From NCBI RefSeq assembly GCF_014905175.1, contig NC_057789.1, positions 18,216,496 to 18,280,495 on the forward strand: a stretch of 64,000 nt of DNA. Reading direction: 5' to 3'. This stretch comes from Aphidius gifuensis (taxonomy: Eukaryota > Arthropoda > Insecta > Hymenoptera > Braconidae). Every line of letters begins with the position of its first letter. Position 1 is the stretch's first letter. Below, in pieces: positions 22,450-34,394 of this stretch. A program made the position numbers and the translations under genes. The notes under the pieces were generated by a model that saw only the letters and a list, made by a program, of their open reading frames with translations, ran no database searches and was not told where the DNA came from.

Positions 22450-22976
22450 TCTGCGCAGCCTTATTTTTTCAACCAATCAAGAACGCGCCATCGAGCTGTT
22501 TTGCTTTTCTTTCTAACACGCAATCTCTATTATAAGATCCTCTCTCTCTAACATACTGTTTTGACAACTATTTTTTATATTGTTGTAAATACTAATAAAT
22601 ATATGTGGAGCATGTTTATAAAAAATAAAAAAAATAAAAAAACCAAGACAGTTTAACAAATAAATTATAATATTTTCATTGTTGTTGTTTTTTTTGATGC
22701 CACAAACAATAGAGGTTGTGTTGTATTTATTATACTTGGATTCATTTATTTAATATAAATAATTAATTTTTATTATTGATGTATGTGAATCATTATAAAA
22801 TATACCAAATCTAGTTGAATAAATATGATAACTTTTGAAAAATTTAACAAAAACTTGAAAATTTTCTTAACAAATTTGTATCGCGCGCGCATAAAGTCTT
22901 CCATTTTTGTGGCGAGAAGGCGACCTTTTGATTGGTCGATTCACAGCGGCCAAACCAGGCTGCGCACACTGAAATA
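22450..22976. repeat. Degenerate inverted repeat upstream of SKI3/TTC37
   Basis: CTGCGCAGCC...AACCAATCAAGA at the left is loosely inverted at 22925-22975 (TTGATTGGTCGATTC...GGCTGCGCA). I looked here for missing 5' exons or a promoter of the downstream gene and found neither. Confidence 0.45.
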
Positions 22977-23018
22977 TAATAAAACTGGAAGGTGAACTCC
23001 TATGCTTAGCCAATGCAC
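22977..23018. repeat. Truncated left half of the hAT-like MITE, abutting SKI3/TTC37
   Basis: It starts exactly at the terminus CACTGAAATATAAT and is identical to the MITE at 14587 through CCAATGCAC, then breaks off. The break lies 16 bases before a potential splice donor (GTCAGT at 23034), so it may mark a rearrangement point in the gene's 5' part. Confidence 0.7.
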
Positions 23019-23107
23019 TTTTTCAAATAGACAGGTCAGTTTCATAAATTATTAGTTCAGTAACTGCAACGTTATTTTATTAATTGGATAATCTGTTTAT
23101 TTTATAG

Positions 23108-26100
23108 AAATTCGCCAAAGTTTCTGGAGTTCGTCGAAAAAACTAGGGCATTGGTTATAAAAATGAAGCAAGAAGATACAGCTAGCCATGTTATCACATT
23201 ACTTCTGTTATTGACTTCAACTGATAATGAAGATGAAAAACGTAAAATCAATGAATCACTTGGAACAATATTTCTATGCTATCCAAATTTATCACAAAGT
23301 TTTACTGATTCTTATAGAAGTTTATTAGAAACAGTAATAAACTACGAAGGTTATCCAGATCGTTTTGAATTATGGAAAAAACTGATATTAATATTGTATA
23401 GTGAGAAAAAATATACTGCTCTAATCGCTACAGCTGAAAAAATGCATCATGAGTATCCACGTACGCTCTATCCACTAGAATGGATATGTCGTATTTATAC
23501 GGAACAAAGAATATTGAATGAGGACAAATTTGATGATGTAACAAATATTGAAAAAATTTATAATACTATACTTGAATTAGATTCAAATTCATCCTTAGGG
23601 GTTTTTTCAAAAGCATTGTATCAGCAAGAACTGGGTAATATACTTGATTCGAGAGATTTACTTAATCAAAGTGTTCTAATAAATCCACAACAGCCTTATG
23701 CTTGGATATCATTAATAAAGGTTAATGCTAAACTTTATTGTTGGTCTGATGTTGAAAATGCTGCTCAACAGGCCCAAACGTTGCTGAATACTAAATCAAA
23801 ACATCTAATGGAAATTGCTAATGACTATTTGATCGAAGCATTGGCCAATGGCGAAAACAGCTCAAAATGGAAGCAATCTATTACACTATGTCAAAAAGTA
23901 TGCTTTAATTTGTTGTATCCATTTTATATTGATTATTTTGATTATTTTGAACGTCATTTAATATTTTTATTTTTAGTCACTCGTTCAAAAATCATCTGAA
24001 AAACATAAGTTGCTATTGGCACGTGCAATGATTTATCTTGAAGACCCAAAAGTTTACAATCTACTAACAGAACTTGAAAACAATCCTAAAACAAGAGTAA
24101 AAGCAACAGTATTACGTGCACAATTATTAAAAAATCAAGGTAAATTGGAAGAATCAATTGACGTACTTGGTGGCGTTCTAGAAACAACAGATGCATGGTT
24201 ATTATTCGGTGAAATAAATTGGGAAATGAGTGATTATAATCACAGTTTAATAGCTTTTTTGAAAGGTATTCATGCTGATCCGAATAATTGGGAATGTCTT
24301 GTTTATCTTGGACATTATTACAGAGAATATGGTAATGATTTAGATAAATCAAGAAAATGTTATCAAACAGCATTAAGAATTAATCCAAATTCAGATAAAG
24401 CTGGTGCAGGTCTCAGTACTGTTTATAGATTTCTCAAAAATAGTGAATCAAATATACAGATGTTACAGCGAGTAACAACAGTTGACGGGGGTGGCCCGAA
24501 ATGGGCATGGTTACAGCTTGGTTTGCAGCAGTTGGATCAAAGAGAAATATCACTAGCTATTAAATCATTGAGATTTGTTATACGAGCTGATCCAAATAAC
24601 AATCATTGTTGGGAATCACTTGCGGATGCTTACTGGGCTCGTGGATCACACACATCAGCACTTAAATCATATCAACGAGCTGCAGATCTTTCACCTGATT
24701 CACTTTATCCAATGATACAATTAGCCAATATTAATTTAGTACTCGGAAGACATGAAGAAGCAAAAACAGCATTTATCCAAATATTAACTCATGAAAAAAA
24801 ATATATTCCAGCTTTGAAGGGCTTAGCTGAAACTTGTCTGGGTCTTGCTGTTGAAAATTTGTCAAATCAGTTGCTCGGACGAGCTAAAAGAAATATACAA
24901 CAGGCTGTTGATAGTTTAACTAATGCCATTGTTGAAAATAGCGATTTTTCATGTTTATGGAAACTTTTGGGCGATGCTTGCTATCGAACAGCAATCATGC
25001 CGCTCAAATATTGTTGCCTTGATGTTGTACCAAGTCTTGTCAAATCTGATAGTACCCAGAAAAAAATTGTAATTGAAAGAAGTCAGCTGTTCTCACTTGC
25101 AACCAGGTAATATTTTCTTTTTTTTATTATTTATTGTATAAAAATAAATATCTTGATTTTTTTGCTTATTCTTTAATTATGTAAAAAATTTATTGTAAGA
25201 TGCTACTGTCGAGCTCTAAGTCTGTCTAAAGACTCGTCATTTCTTTGGCATGATTTAGCATGTTGTTATTTTTCTCAAGTAAATCTTGACAATAACATTG
25301 ATAAGAAAACAATTGCTAATCAGAGCATGGAAGCGGCTAAACAAGCTATAAGACTCAATCCAACAACATGGATACATTGGAATCTACTTGGTGTTATATC
25401 AATGAATTCTGAAGTTAAAAATTATTCATTGGCACAACATTGTTGGATAATGGCTATCGATCGTGAACCTAATAATGCGATTGCGTGGACAAATTTAGGA
25501 ACGCTCTATTTATATTTAAATGATCCATATATGGCAAATACAGCATTTTCAAGAGCCCAAAGAGCTGATCCTGATTATAATAACAGCTGGATTGGCCAAG
25601 CAATTATTGCTGAATCAATACAAAGACTCGAGGCTATGGATTTATTTAGGCATGCTGTTGAACTTGGTTATCATCCACAAGCTGCAATTGGATATGCTCA
25701 TTGGATTTTGAAAACATTATTGAATTCAGATGCTAAAAAAAATCCTTTATTTTCATATGCAATCGATAAAATGCATGCAATACCTGTTGCTGCTGATGCA
25801 ATGACTTGGTACATGGGTAAAAAAAAATCAGAGTCAATTTTCATAGTAGCTTGAAAAAAAAAAAAAAAGTTGAAATTATTTGTTCTTCTTAATCATTTAT
25901 TTTTAGATCGTAAACCAAATTCTGTTATTGGAAGAAACATACTGGGATTATTACTTGAGCGTCAAGAACTTTATAAACCAGCATCTCGTGAATTTACTGA
26001 AGCACTCAAATTTACTGATGACAATAAAAAACTGGATAAAATTCGAATTAATCTTACAAGAGTTTTAGTGCAAATGGGGGATTACAAAGAAGCTGTTGCT

Positions 26101-27111
26101 GTCTGTTGCGGGGTTAAATCACCAAGTTTCACGTCTCATTGTCAATTAGCATTGTCTCTTTTCAAGGCTGAAAGATATGAAGAATCATATGAAGCTTATA
26201 ATGACTCGTTGAATGATTTGGCTGAAGATGGATCAGACAAAGCACATGTCCTCTGTGCAATGGCATCAATGGCATACATGTTTCAAGGTGTTGACGACGC
26301 TAAAACATTATTGTTTCAATGTATTCAAATTCAGCCACCAAATGTTGCTGGATTACTTGCTGCTGCTGCTCTTGGTCTTCTTCATGATGATTTAAATCTT
26401 ACGAATCTTGTTCTTAATGAGTTGAAACCATTTAAGGATGACCCTAATTACAGACATCACATTGCTGTGCTAACGGCTTATTCTTATCTTATAAATAATA
26501 ATCATACTGGAGCTATACGAATTATGTCAAATGCTATTCACAAATACCCAGGTAATGGTTATTAATATCATTTCTATATTTTTTTGCAGATTTGTAATAT
26601 GATAGATTTGAATTTTATTATATTTATAGTTGATGTTGGATCCTGGATAGGGCTTGTTAGAATTTTACTTGAAACAAATTCCAAAAGTTTTGGAAATTGT
26701 GCACAAAAAGCATTGCTACTTGGACGGAATAGAGGAACTATGGCTATTTCACAAGTAGCATGTATTTCATCACTCGGACAGTTGATGGATAATCAAAATA
26801 AGTCTGGACTTATGTCTGTTGAAAAAACGCTCATGGCTTTCCCAGGACATATTGGAAGTTGGGGAAATTTCATATTTTCTCTTATACAAAGGTAATCTGT
26901 TTTTTTTTAATAATGTAAAATCAGCTAAAGTTTTCTTTATTAATAAAAAATCATTTCTCTATATAGATTTGACCAAAAGTCGATTTCAAATGCGGATTGG
27001 TTGCTTAAGTTAACTAAAACTATTCAAGAAAAATTAAAAAGCACAAAACCAATGGATGATTGGTTAATCAATAATCAACAGAAATTATCTGCACTTGCAA
27101 CAATTTCTTAA
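23108..27111 (+). CDS. TTC37: SKI3 / TTC37 homologue, Ski-complex TPR scaffold (5' end incomplete)
   Basis: Six exons join in frame: 23108-23897, 23977-25106, 25200-25816, 25907-26551, 26630-26891 and 26967-27111. All five introns are GT-AG and 75-93 bp. Together they give about 1195 residues ending ...LSALATIS and a TAA stop. TPR units run through most of the protein. The best family markers are WAWLQLGLQQ, WESLADAYWARGSHTSALKS, PALKGLAETCLGLA, SCLWKLLGDACYR, LAQHCW...NAIAWTNLGTLYLY and SWIGQAIIAE...AMDLFRHAVELG, which match TTC37/SKI3. In the family this cytoplasmic protein holds the Ski helicase complex that feeds mRNA to the exosome. Before the first ATG (23163) the frame stays open to an acceptor at 23107 (NSPKFLEFVEKTRALVIK), so one or more upstream exons with N-terminal TPRs are missing here. 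The human protein is clearly longer. A truncated MITE lies just upstream. Whether the locus is still functional is unproven, but the six exons carry no stop or frameshift. Confidence 0.92.
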
Positions 27112-27203
27112 TTTATTTACACAGACAAAAATATAGGATATTATCAGTGAAAACACCAATCTGTCGTCCGCATCTTTCTTTGTAAAAACATTCTCAGTTT
27201 TCT

Positions 27204-27209
27204 AATAAA
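27204..27209 (+). terminator. Polyadenylation signal AATAAA of SKI3/TTC37
   Basis: AATAAA lies 93 bases after the TAA stop, in a short AT-rich 3' UTR, and is the first canonical signal downstream. Confidence 0.7.
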
Positions 27210-27399
27210 ATTAAAGTCCTGAAAATTTGTGTTATTCATTAAAAATCCAATTTTAGACCGTTGTCTTAGTTTTTGAAATTCTAAAAATTCTCTTCTTGAA
27301 AAGCTAAAAAACCACGGTCAAAAAAAACAAAAACAAAATTTTTTTTTTTTTTTTGTATCAAATGTTCAAGAATTGAGAAAAAATTTAAATACTCTAGGT

Positions 27400-28970
27400 C
27401 GTAAATGTGTATAAGGAGCAGGGGAGAAGGCTACTCTCTACTCTCCAAGAATGTTTAAGAATAGCGGAAAAAATAGGATAGAAATTTCCGAGAAAAAATA
27501 ACCTTGATTTTCGTAGAAACTAGCGCCATCGCCGGCCGCAAGCGGCCGCCTCTGTTGTTTAAATATGCTAATGATACGTCATCATGTGGTGTAAATACAT
27601 AGTTGCTTTCTTTCACAAAAATCTTTTTTTCAAAAAAGCATTGGCGTCAACTCTGTTATCCAGGTTATCTGGTCGGCCGACAACAATAACGGAGATATTA
27701 TGAAAATGATCTGGAGATTATTCCGTAAATATCTACGGAAGTCTCAATGACGTAGAAATCCGGAGCAAGTCCGGAGAAATCTGGAAAAATCCAGAGAAAA
27801 TCCCGAGAGATTTTTTCCACCAGGGACGAATTAGTTTATTTGGCCACATCGATTCCTTAGATACATACACGATAATTAATCAATAGAAAATCTATTGGCA
27901 AATGTATCTAAGAAAAGGATGTAACCAAATGAATTAATAATCAATCTTTATTGATTCATCAGCTGTATTGGCCATAAAAAATTAAAATAATTGTGGCAAA
28001 TGCCCGAGGGATTAACAAAGATATTGATAATTAATTTATTTGGCTACATCCTTTCCTTCGATACTTTTGACAATAGCTTTTCAATTTATTAATTATTTTG
28101 GCAAATGTATCTAAGAGAAGGATAAACCTAAATGAATTAATTCACAGTCTAAATTAATTCATCAGCCATTTGACAAAATAGTTTTAATTTTAAAAAAATG
28201 TTGGATTCCCTAGCGGAACACTCAACAACAGTTTGATAGCGACTTGTTAATGACATGGGCGCTTACTCAATAGCAGTATATTAGCAAGTCAATAGCAAAA
28301 AGAATTATGGATTACAAAGGCTGTACATTATACTAAACATATAAAATTGATCTACATAAATTAAGGAAAAAATTAACAATGCTTCTATCACATTATTATA
28401 GCGTGATTCGATGTCATTCCTCAATAATCATAGCGAAGAAAGATGTTAAATTTTTTTAGGTTATGTCCGAGCTGTCATTCGTTGTTATCTGAGTTTTGGT
28501 AATTTATGGAAAGTTACCGCGAAAATAAAATGACATGAAACATCCACTCAATAGCTAGTCAATAGCTAGTTAATAGCAAAAAAAAAAAAAAGTCTAAAAT
28601 ACGGTATTTAACATTGTGATTGTTTATTGTTGTTGTTTAATTGTTTATTCTATCGTTTTTTAAGTTTTTAACGATATTACATAAAATTAAAAAAAAAAAA
28701 AATTGTTTTCTTCCGTATAAATTCGTCCAACATCTAGTCAATAGCAAGTCAACAGCAGATCAATAGCAAATTCTTAGCAACTCAATAGCTAGTCAATAGC
28801 TAGTTAATAGCAAAAAAAAAAATCTAAAATACGGTATTTAACATTGTTATTGTTTATTGTTGTTGTTTAATTGTTTATTATATCGTTTTTTTTAATTTTT
28901 CAACGATATTACATAAATTTAAAAAAAAAAAAAAATTTCTTTCATATAATACCTTAAAAAAAAATTTCTC
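27400..28970. repeat. Non-coding repeats: AAGGAT/ATCCTT palindromic words and a 230-bp tandem pair
   Basis: At 27840-28170, units built on GGCTACATCCTTTCCTT...AAGAGAAGGATAAACC are internally inverted, like those at 34395-35400. At 28551-28700 and 28784-28935 a segment (CTAGTCAATAGCTAGTTAATAG, then TCTAAAATACGGTATTTAAC) is directly repeated with about 232-bp spacing. No gene is seen. Confidence 0.6.
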
Positions 28971-29132
28971 TCATATAATACCTTAATAAAATATTGCGAA
29001 ACTTTTTTATTTATGGACCGAAATTATAACTAAAATATCAGATAGATACAGAAACATCCTAGCTAATCTGTGGTGAAGAAATTAGAATTTTTAGTTGAAC
29101 CGTTTTTTCGGAAAAATTAATATAAGCCCAGA

Positions 29133-29390
29133 ATGACCAAGGTGAAATTTAACAGCACATTTTATAAAGATGTGTTTGTACAAAAATTCCACGACCTAAA
29201 AAAGGGAAAATCACTGATAAATTCGATGATCAAAGTGGTCATCTCACAGGACTTTACTCCTGCTCAATTAGCTCATAGACGTCAACTAATGAATCAGCTA
29301 ACTAGAGATGGTGTCACCAACGCCCGAGTAAGATTCGTCAATGGGGCATTTAAAATACTCAACAACTATCAGCAAGCTCAACATCAATAA
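29133..29390 (+). CDS. 85-codon ORF resembling the C-terminal domain of LINE ORF1 proteins
   Basis: An ATG-started open frame encodes MTKVKFNSTFYKDVFVQKFH...VVISQDFTPAQLAHRRQLMN and ends VRFVNGAFKILNN...QAQHQ. The pattern of a D-x-TP motif, an RR-x-L helix and a final basic strand N-G-x-x-K-I-L resembles the C-terminal domain of non-LTR retrotransposon ORF1 proteins. No reverse transcriptase follows. It abuts the satellite unit ending at 29110 (TTTTTTCGGAAAAATTAAT). A small host protein cannot be excluded. The frame is intact and codon use is less AT-driven than in the shadows around it. Confidence 0.4.
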   Translation: MTKVKFNSTFYKDVFVQKFHDLKKGKSLINSMIKVVISQDFTPAQLAHRRQLMNQLTRDGVTNARVRFVNGAFKILNNYQQAQHQ

Positions 29391-30132
29391 AACTTGGAAA
29401 CGATTATAAATAATATTAATATTATTATTATTTCATATATTATATAAAATGTACATTTATAGTCTGTTATCTGATTTTATTTATCTGCTATATTAGTTAT
29501 TATCACTGACTATGGTAGTTAGTAAAAATCATTAAACTTTGCTTAATTGTATTAAAATATTTATATTATGTCAAAACTAATTTAGAGATTTATTAAGTAT
29601 ACCAATTATTAGATGCTACAAGCCAAGTATGAGTGCTCTCTGGCTACATCAAACTTTTGAAAAGATACCAGTTTATTTTTGTTATAGAATAACAATCAAA
29701 GTTCATGTTGGCTATTGATAGTTCCTTCAATCACTTGATTAAATATTGTATTATAGTATTAATTTTTCATATCATCTTGTAACGGCTTAAAATTTAACAA
29801 GCTCGGGAAAAAAGGTTTATATATAATTATATATATTTATATATAATCATATATAATTATACATTGTCAATTCCTGTATATAATTATATACAATTATATA
29901 TGACTCTATATCTAGCAGTCTTTTCTTGTGGATATATATTATTAAAACAGTAATTTAATTTTTTGGAAATTCAAGATTCATTGAATACATTTTAATACAA
30001 AAAACAATGTTATATAATTTGTTCTTATCCAATATCAAACATGACATGTGTTAGTCCAAACATTTAAGAAAGGACAATTTTTTTTTTTTTTTAGGGAATT
30101 TTAATTTCCTATTGTTTTCGCTTTTCATCTGG
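29391..30132. other. AT-rich non-coding stretch
   Basis: It contains self-complementary TATATAATTATATA runs at 29816-29915. No gene could be supported. Confidence 0.5.
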
Positions 30133-30149
30133 CCCCCCCCCCCCCCCCC
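30133..30149 (+). repeat. Run of 17 C residues
   Basis: An uninterrupted C17 tract lies in strongly AT-rich surroundings and is followed by GCCCTG. It is the only long C/G homopolymer in the window. Confidence 0.95.
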
Positions 30150-30434
30150 GCCCTGAAAATTTTCTAAGTCCCTTAATCTAAATACGATAAATATGGGGAA
30201 CATCATTAAATATGAAGAAAAATATAGAAAAATCACTGAATATAAAGAAAAATACGATAATTATAGGAAAATATTAGGAAAATATCAGTTAAAAAAAAAG
30301 AAAAGTATAGCAAAGTATCATGAAAAAATTTTTCAACAAGATTTTTCAACAAAAAGATTTTAAAAAAATTTAATAACATGATAAATTATTAAATATTCAA
30401 TTTAAACAAAATATATACGATCACTGGAGGATTA

Positions 30435-30677
30435 TTGAGAAAAATTAATGAACAATACCCATCAATAAATAATAAAGAAATAATGATACCAGTAGAAGCT
30501 AATATAAAATTCGATGACGATGAGGAAAATGAAAATATACCAAACATTAATTTCGAGTTTAAAAAAATACAAGAAATTGTACATCTACCAATTAATTTAT
30601 TTGCAGGCAAAATAATTTTAGCAAAAAAAAAAAAAAAAAAAAGAAAACTATTCAATAGTAATAATGACATTATTTAG
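30435..30677 (+). CDS. Unidentified short ORF, acidic then lysine-rich
   Basis: The open frame encodes about 80 residues with an acidic patch (FDDDEENENIPNINFEF) and a poly-Lys run caused by an A20-type tract near the end. It starts at TTG rather than ATG and has no visible acceptor. I do not recognise it. It may be a decayed transposon frame or chance. Confidence 0.2.
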   Translation: MRKINEQYPSINNKEIMIPVEANIKFDDDEENENIPNINFEFKKIQEIVHLPINLFAGKIILAKKKKKKRKLFNSNNDII

Positions 30678-31058
30678 ATATCATCGCAATCATAATAGCA
30701 ATAAATAAAGTGGAATTTATATATGCAATGTCAGGACGGTTATTAAAATAAAGAACAATAACATTAGCAGACGACAGTGATTATGAAGTAAAATAAAATT
30801 TAAATAAAATTATTTTTTTTTTTAGTGATACTTCTTTCGGAGTAGTTGCATGTCACGCTGAATAATAATAATAATAATAATATTAATACTGACAATAATA
30901 TTCAAATATAAATATTATTAGTTAATAATAATTATTAGTATTTATATTTCGAATATTATTATTATAAATTTTATTATTTATATCGTCACATTAATGGAAG
31001 AAACGCGTAAGTGCAAATTTATAAATTTTCGGGCTTTGCATCTAATTTTAAGGCTTAA

Positions 31059-31615
31059 GGCGGTATGTCAAAATATTGAACAAAAATTCCCTCTTACAGA
31101 TTTCGATCAAAGGAGGCTTATTTTTTAAGTGAAATAAAGATCTATATTATCAAATTTTTTTTGTAATTTTCTACCACGATTTAAGTGAGATAATTAGGGT
31201 CAAAGTTGACAACAATTAACACTTTTTACACACGTATAGGAAGCATCGGCATGTTTTCTCTTCTATTGAAAAAACGCTCTCACAGAAAACCTTCATTTTA
31301 CTACAACTTATACTTCTTTAAATTACGAAGATAAAAAAAAAAAAAATTATTGATTTCTACCACGGATTTTGAAAGTTATTCATTATTTAAGACGAAAATT
31401 TAGGGTCAAAAAGTACCGGGCGAAGCATTGAGAATCTGCTGAAGTAAATTAGTGTGTGTAAATACAAGTCACCCACACTCATACTTCTAAAGATGCGGCA
31501 GTAAAGTATAAAAATTTCAGACATTAGGGGGCGCTTATTATTTTTTTAAACTATGGTTATCAGAGTGCCCCTTTGCACCCAAAGAGTCGTCCTACTTTAG
31601 GATTTACATACTGCC
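31059..31615. mobile_element. TTAA-flanked MITE (family member 2)
   Basis: The termini GGCGGTATGT and ACATACTGCC lie between TTAA (31055-31058) and TTAA (31616-31619). The interior keeps GTCAAAGTTGACAAC near the left, and a right third (GGGGGCGCTTATTATTTT, then GCACCCAAAGAGTCGTCC) that matches the element at 45862-46507. Confidence 0.78.
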
Positions 31616-31631
31616 TTAAAGAAAAAAAAAA

Positions 31632-31880
31632 GGCGTATGTTCAGGGACTTACGCCCTTTTTCCATTCTCAAAATTATTTTTGATAAAAGATGAAGATTTG
31701 TAATTATTTTTATGTTTTCCTTATTAATAATAAATTATTTATAATTATCAGTTAACAATCAATAATTTAAAAAATCGTGCCATTAAATAAATTTCAAATA
31801 AAATTGAAAATACGCCCTTCATCTTTATCAAAAATTATTTTGATAACGGAAAAAAGGCGTAAATTCTTGGACATACGCCC
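31632..31880. repeat. Hairpin of about 250 bp
   Basis: GGCGTATGTTCAGGGACTTA...TTTTTGATAAAAGATGAAG is inverted at 31810-31880 (CTTCATCTTTATCAAAAA...GGACATACGCC). Confidence 0.6.
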
Positions 31881-32075
31881 TTTATTCTTTATCAAAGGTT
31901 GTTACGCCCATTTTCCTTTTTTTTTTAAGTATGAAAATTAGATGAAAAACCTGAAAATTTATAAATTTGCACTTACGCCTTTTTTCTTTTAAAATTGACG
32001 TTTGAGGCACTTACGCCCTTCATCCTTTAATGCGATGATATAATTAATACCATCGATATTATTACTAATATTATA

Positions 32076-32470
32076 TTGATATTATTGTTAATCATAATAT
32101 TATTGGAGTTATTATTATTTATAATAATATTATTCATATATAACCATAGTATAAATAAAATAATTATTTCAAAAATATCATCGATAATAATAATAACAAT
32201 AATATTATCGATTTATAATAATATCAGTGATATTAATAATATTAATAATAATATTGACAATAACATTCATATATAAATATTGATAATTATTAGTATTTAT
32301 ATTCAAAATATTATTATTATAGATATTATTATTAATATCAATACTATCCTGAATAATTGATAATATTATCGAAATTATTGTTGTTATAATTATCATCGTT
32401 TATATATATTTATAGTATGAATTATAATAATAACAATAAAATTATTGTTATCATTATAATAATGATTCTT
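32076..32470. repeat. Imperfect ATT/AAT trinucleotide tract
   Basis: About 400 bases consist almost only of ATT, AAT, ATA and occasional ATC units. Both strands show long low-complexity frames here (Ile/Asn-rich), which are artefacts. Confidence 0.8.
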
Positions 32471-32739
32471 TAAACCCGCGAGATAACTATTGCTTACTAC
32501 GTTTAAATGAATTTTTTTTTAAAATCAATTATTTAAGTATTAAACTCAGTTGAACTGTTTAATAATATAGAAATAAAAAAAAAAAAGTCGCACACGCATA
32601 CACACATAGCATCTGACGCTCCGAGTTTATACGATATATATAGTACATGTACATTTACTCCAAAATGTTAATGTTAACAATTGAATATCTTCTGCTTTAA
32701 TTATTGAGGTACTAATTCCGCTCTTATCGGTACAAGTTA

Positions 32740-33480
32740 GATTGCGTTCTGCTCTTTAAAATATAAAATGAATTATTTAAAAATATTGATTTTCGAGACA
32801 CCATGGAATTGTTAATAAAAATGCTTGATTAACAATTGCATGACGCCTTTAAAAATCAATATTTTTGAATAATTTTTATTTTATTTTAAAGAGCAGAACG
32901 TAAGATAATTTGTATCGATGAAATTAGAATTTGTACCCGCGTAAATTGAAATTTTGGAGTAACTTATTGTTTTATCATTATTATTGAGGTACATATTTTG
33001 TTAGGATCGGGACAAATTAGCTTAACGTCTGCTCTTTAAAACGAAAAAAAAAAATTATTTGAAAATATTGATTTTTAAAGGCAATTGTTAATAAAAATTT
33101 TTATTAACAATTGCATGGTGCTTCCAAAAATATTTTTAAATAATTCATTTTTTATTTTAAAGAGCAGAACGTGAGCTAGAGCGGAATATGTACCTTAATA
33201 ATTGAAGGAGATATTCAATTGTTAATTAACATTTTGGAGTAAATAATTTTTTTTTTTGTTGTTATTTTTGAGGTACAAATTAGTACAAATTATTTTGCGT
33301 CATCAGTAGCAATTTTTTTTTTTCTCTGAGTCATCTAGATACAAAATCAATTTTTAACCCTTTCTCCACCTTTCAATTTTGAGATACAAATGAAAACAAT
33401 TGCGGTACAAAAGAGTACAAATTGAGACGCTTCTAATGAGTATTCTAGATAATTTTTTTAGGACTTATGCAGGCCAGGTT
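32740..33480. repeat. GCTCTTTAAA/TTTAAAGAGC hairpin repeat, copy 1
   Basis: Successive hairpins of the form GCTCTTTAAA...AAAATATTGATTTT...CAATTGTTAAT...TTTTAAAGAGCAGAAC are joined by TTTTGGAGTAA spacers. The block ends TTATGCAGGCCAGGTTCACG. A homologous block, same ending, lies at 55860-56830. Confidence 0.7.
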
Positions 33481-34394
33481 CACGCATCTGTACAATTCTT
33501 CTACATATTGTAATTTAACTGTGAATGATGAAATAATATCGATATTAATTATATATAAGAAATAACAAATCTTCTTGCATATAAATAAATCGAAAATGAA
33601 AACATGTATATATATATATATATACATACTTATATGTAGCTAAGGAAGAGTTAAAAAAAAAAAGAATAACATTGTACGGCACACACACCCACAAGAAAAT
33701 AATCGATAACCATGCATACATGCATATCTCCGTATGTACGACATGAAACGTCTCGAGAGAGGGGATAAGAAGGACTCTAGCTGAGAAATTTATTTTTTAA
33801 TAAGATTTTAATTGTTCTTGGCTTTTACTGATGTTGATATCTTTTTTATTAGTTATTGGAAAAAATCGAAAGTAGGCTTATTAGAACGAGGGCTATCGAT
33901 ATATATGATAAAACTATTTTTATTTTTTTTTCGGCCAATAGTTAGCCTAAAAATTGATAAATTAGAATTTATGACGTCACAGAGCGCAAACTTAAAATAC
34001 TTATACCCGGTAAGAGAGTTCGCGTTCGTTCTATATATTTTTTTCTTTCTAAAATTGAGGCGGGACCCTACCTGGTCTCCTGATATAATGTAATACATTT
34101 GTATTTTTATAATAACAACACCTTTTTACAATAATACATATGAATATTATTTTGTATACTGGTGTTAAATTGCTTCTGGTAATTTTACCCTAATCCCTAA
34201 AATGGCTACTTGCCGCTGGGTTTTAGAAATAAATAAATAAATAAATAAATAAGTAAATAATACCTTAATAAAATATTGCGTAACTTTTGATGTGTCAAAA
34301 CATCTTTAGACGCCGGTTGGGTATGGAGTAAAAGGAAAAACATAGAGTTTAGACGTCAGATCCGGTAACGGATCTGGGCAGGAATCCATTTTCT
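33481..34394. other. Non-coding stretch with a putative LINE 3' tail and (AAAT)n
   Basis: At 34180-34260 the sequence CTAAAATGGCTACTTGCCGC, then TGGGTTTTAG, runs into an AAAT-repeat tail, as is common at 3' ends of some non-LTR retrotransposons. No reverse transcriptase is visible upstream. The frames at 33812-34098 have no homology I recognise. Confidence 0.4.

Larger units (their letters stand above)
30981..32039. mobile_element. 1.06-kb foldback element enclosing a TTAA element
   Basis: The outer arms TATCGTCACATTAATGG...GTAAGTGCAAATTTATAAAT and the reverse complement ending GCATTAAAGGATGAAGGG (read back from 32039) are inverted. A TTAA-flanked MITE (31059-31615) and a third hairpin (31632-31880) lie inside. 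CTTACGCCC words recur through 31650-32030. Confidence 0.65.
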
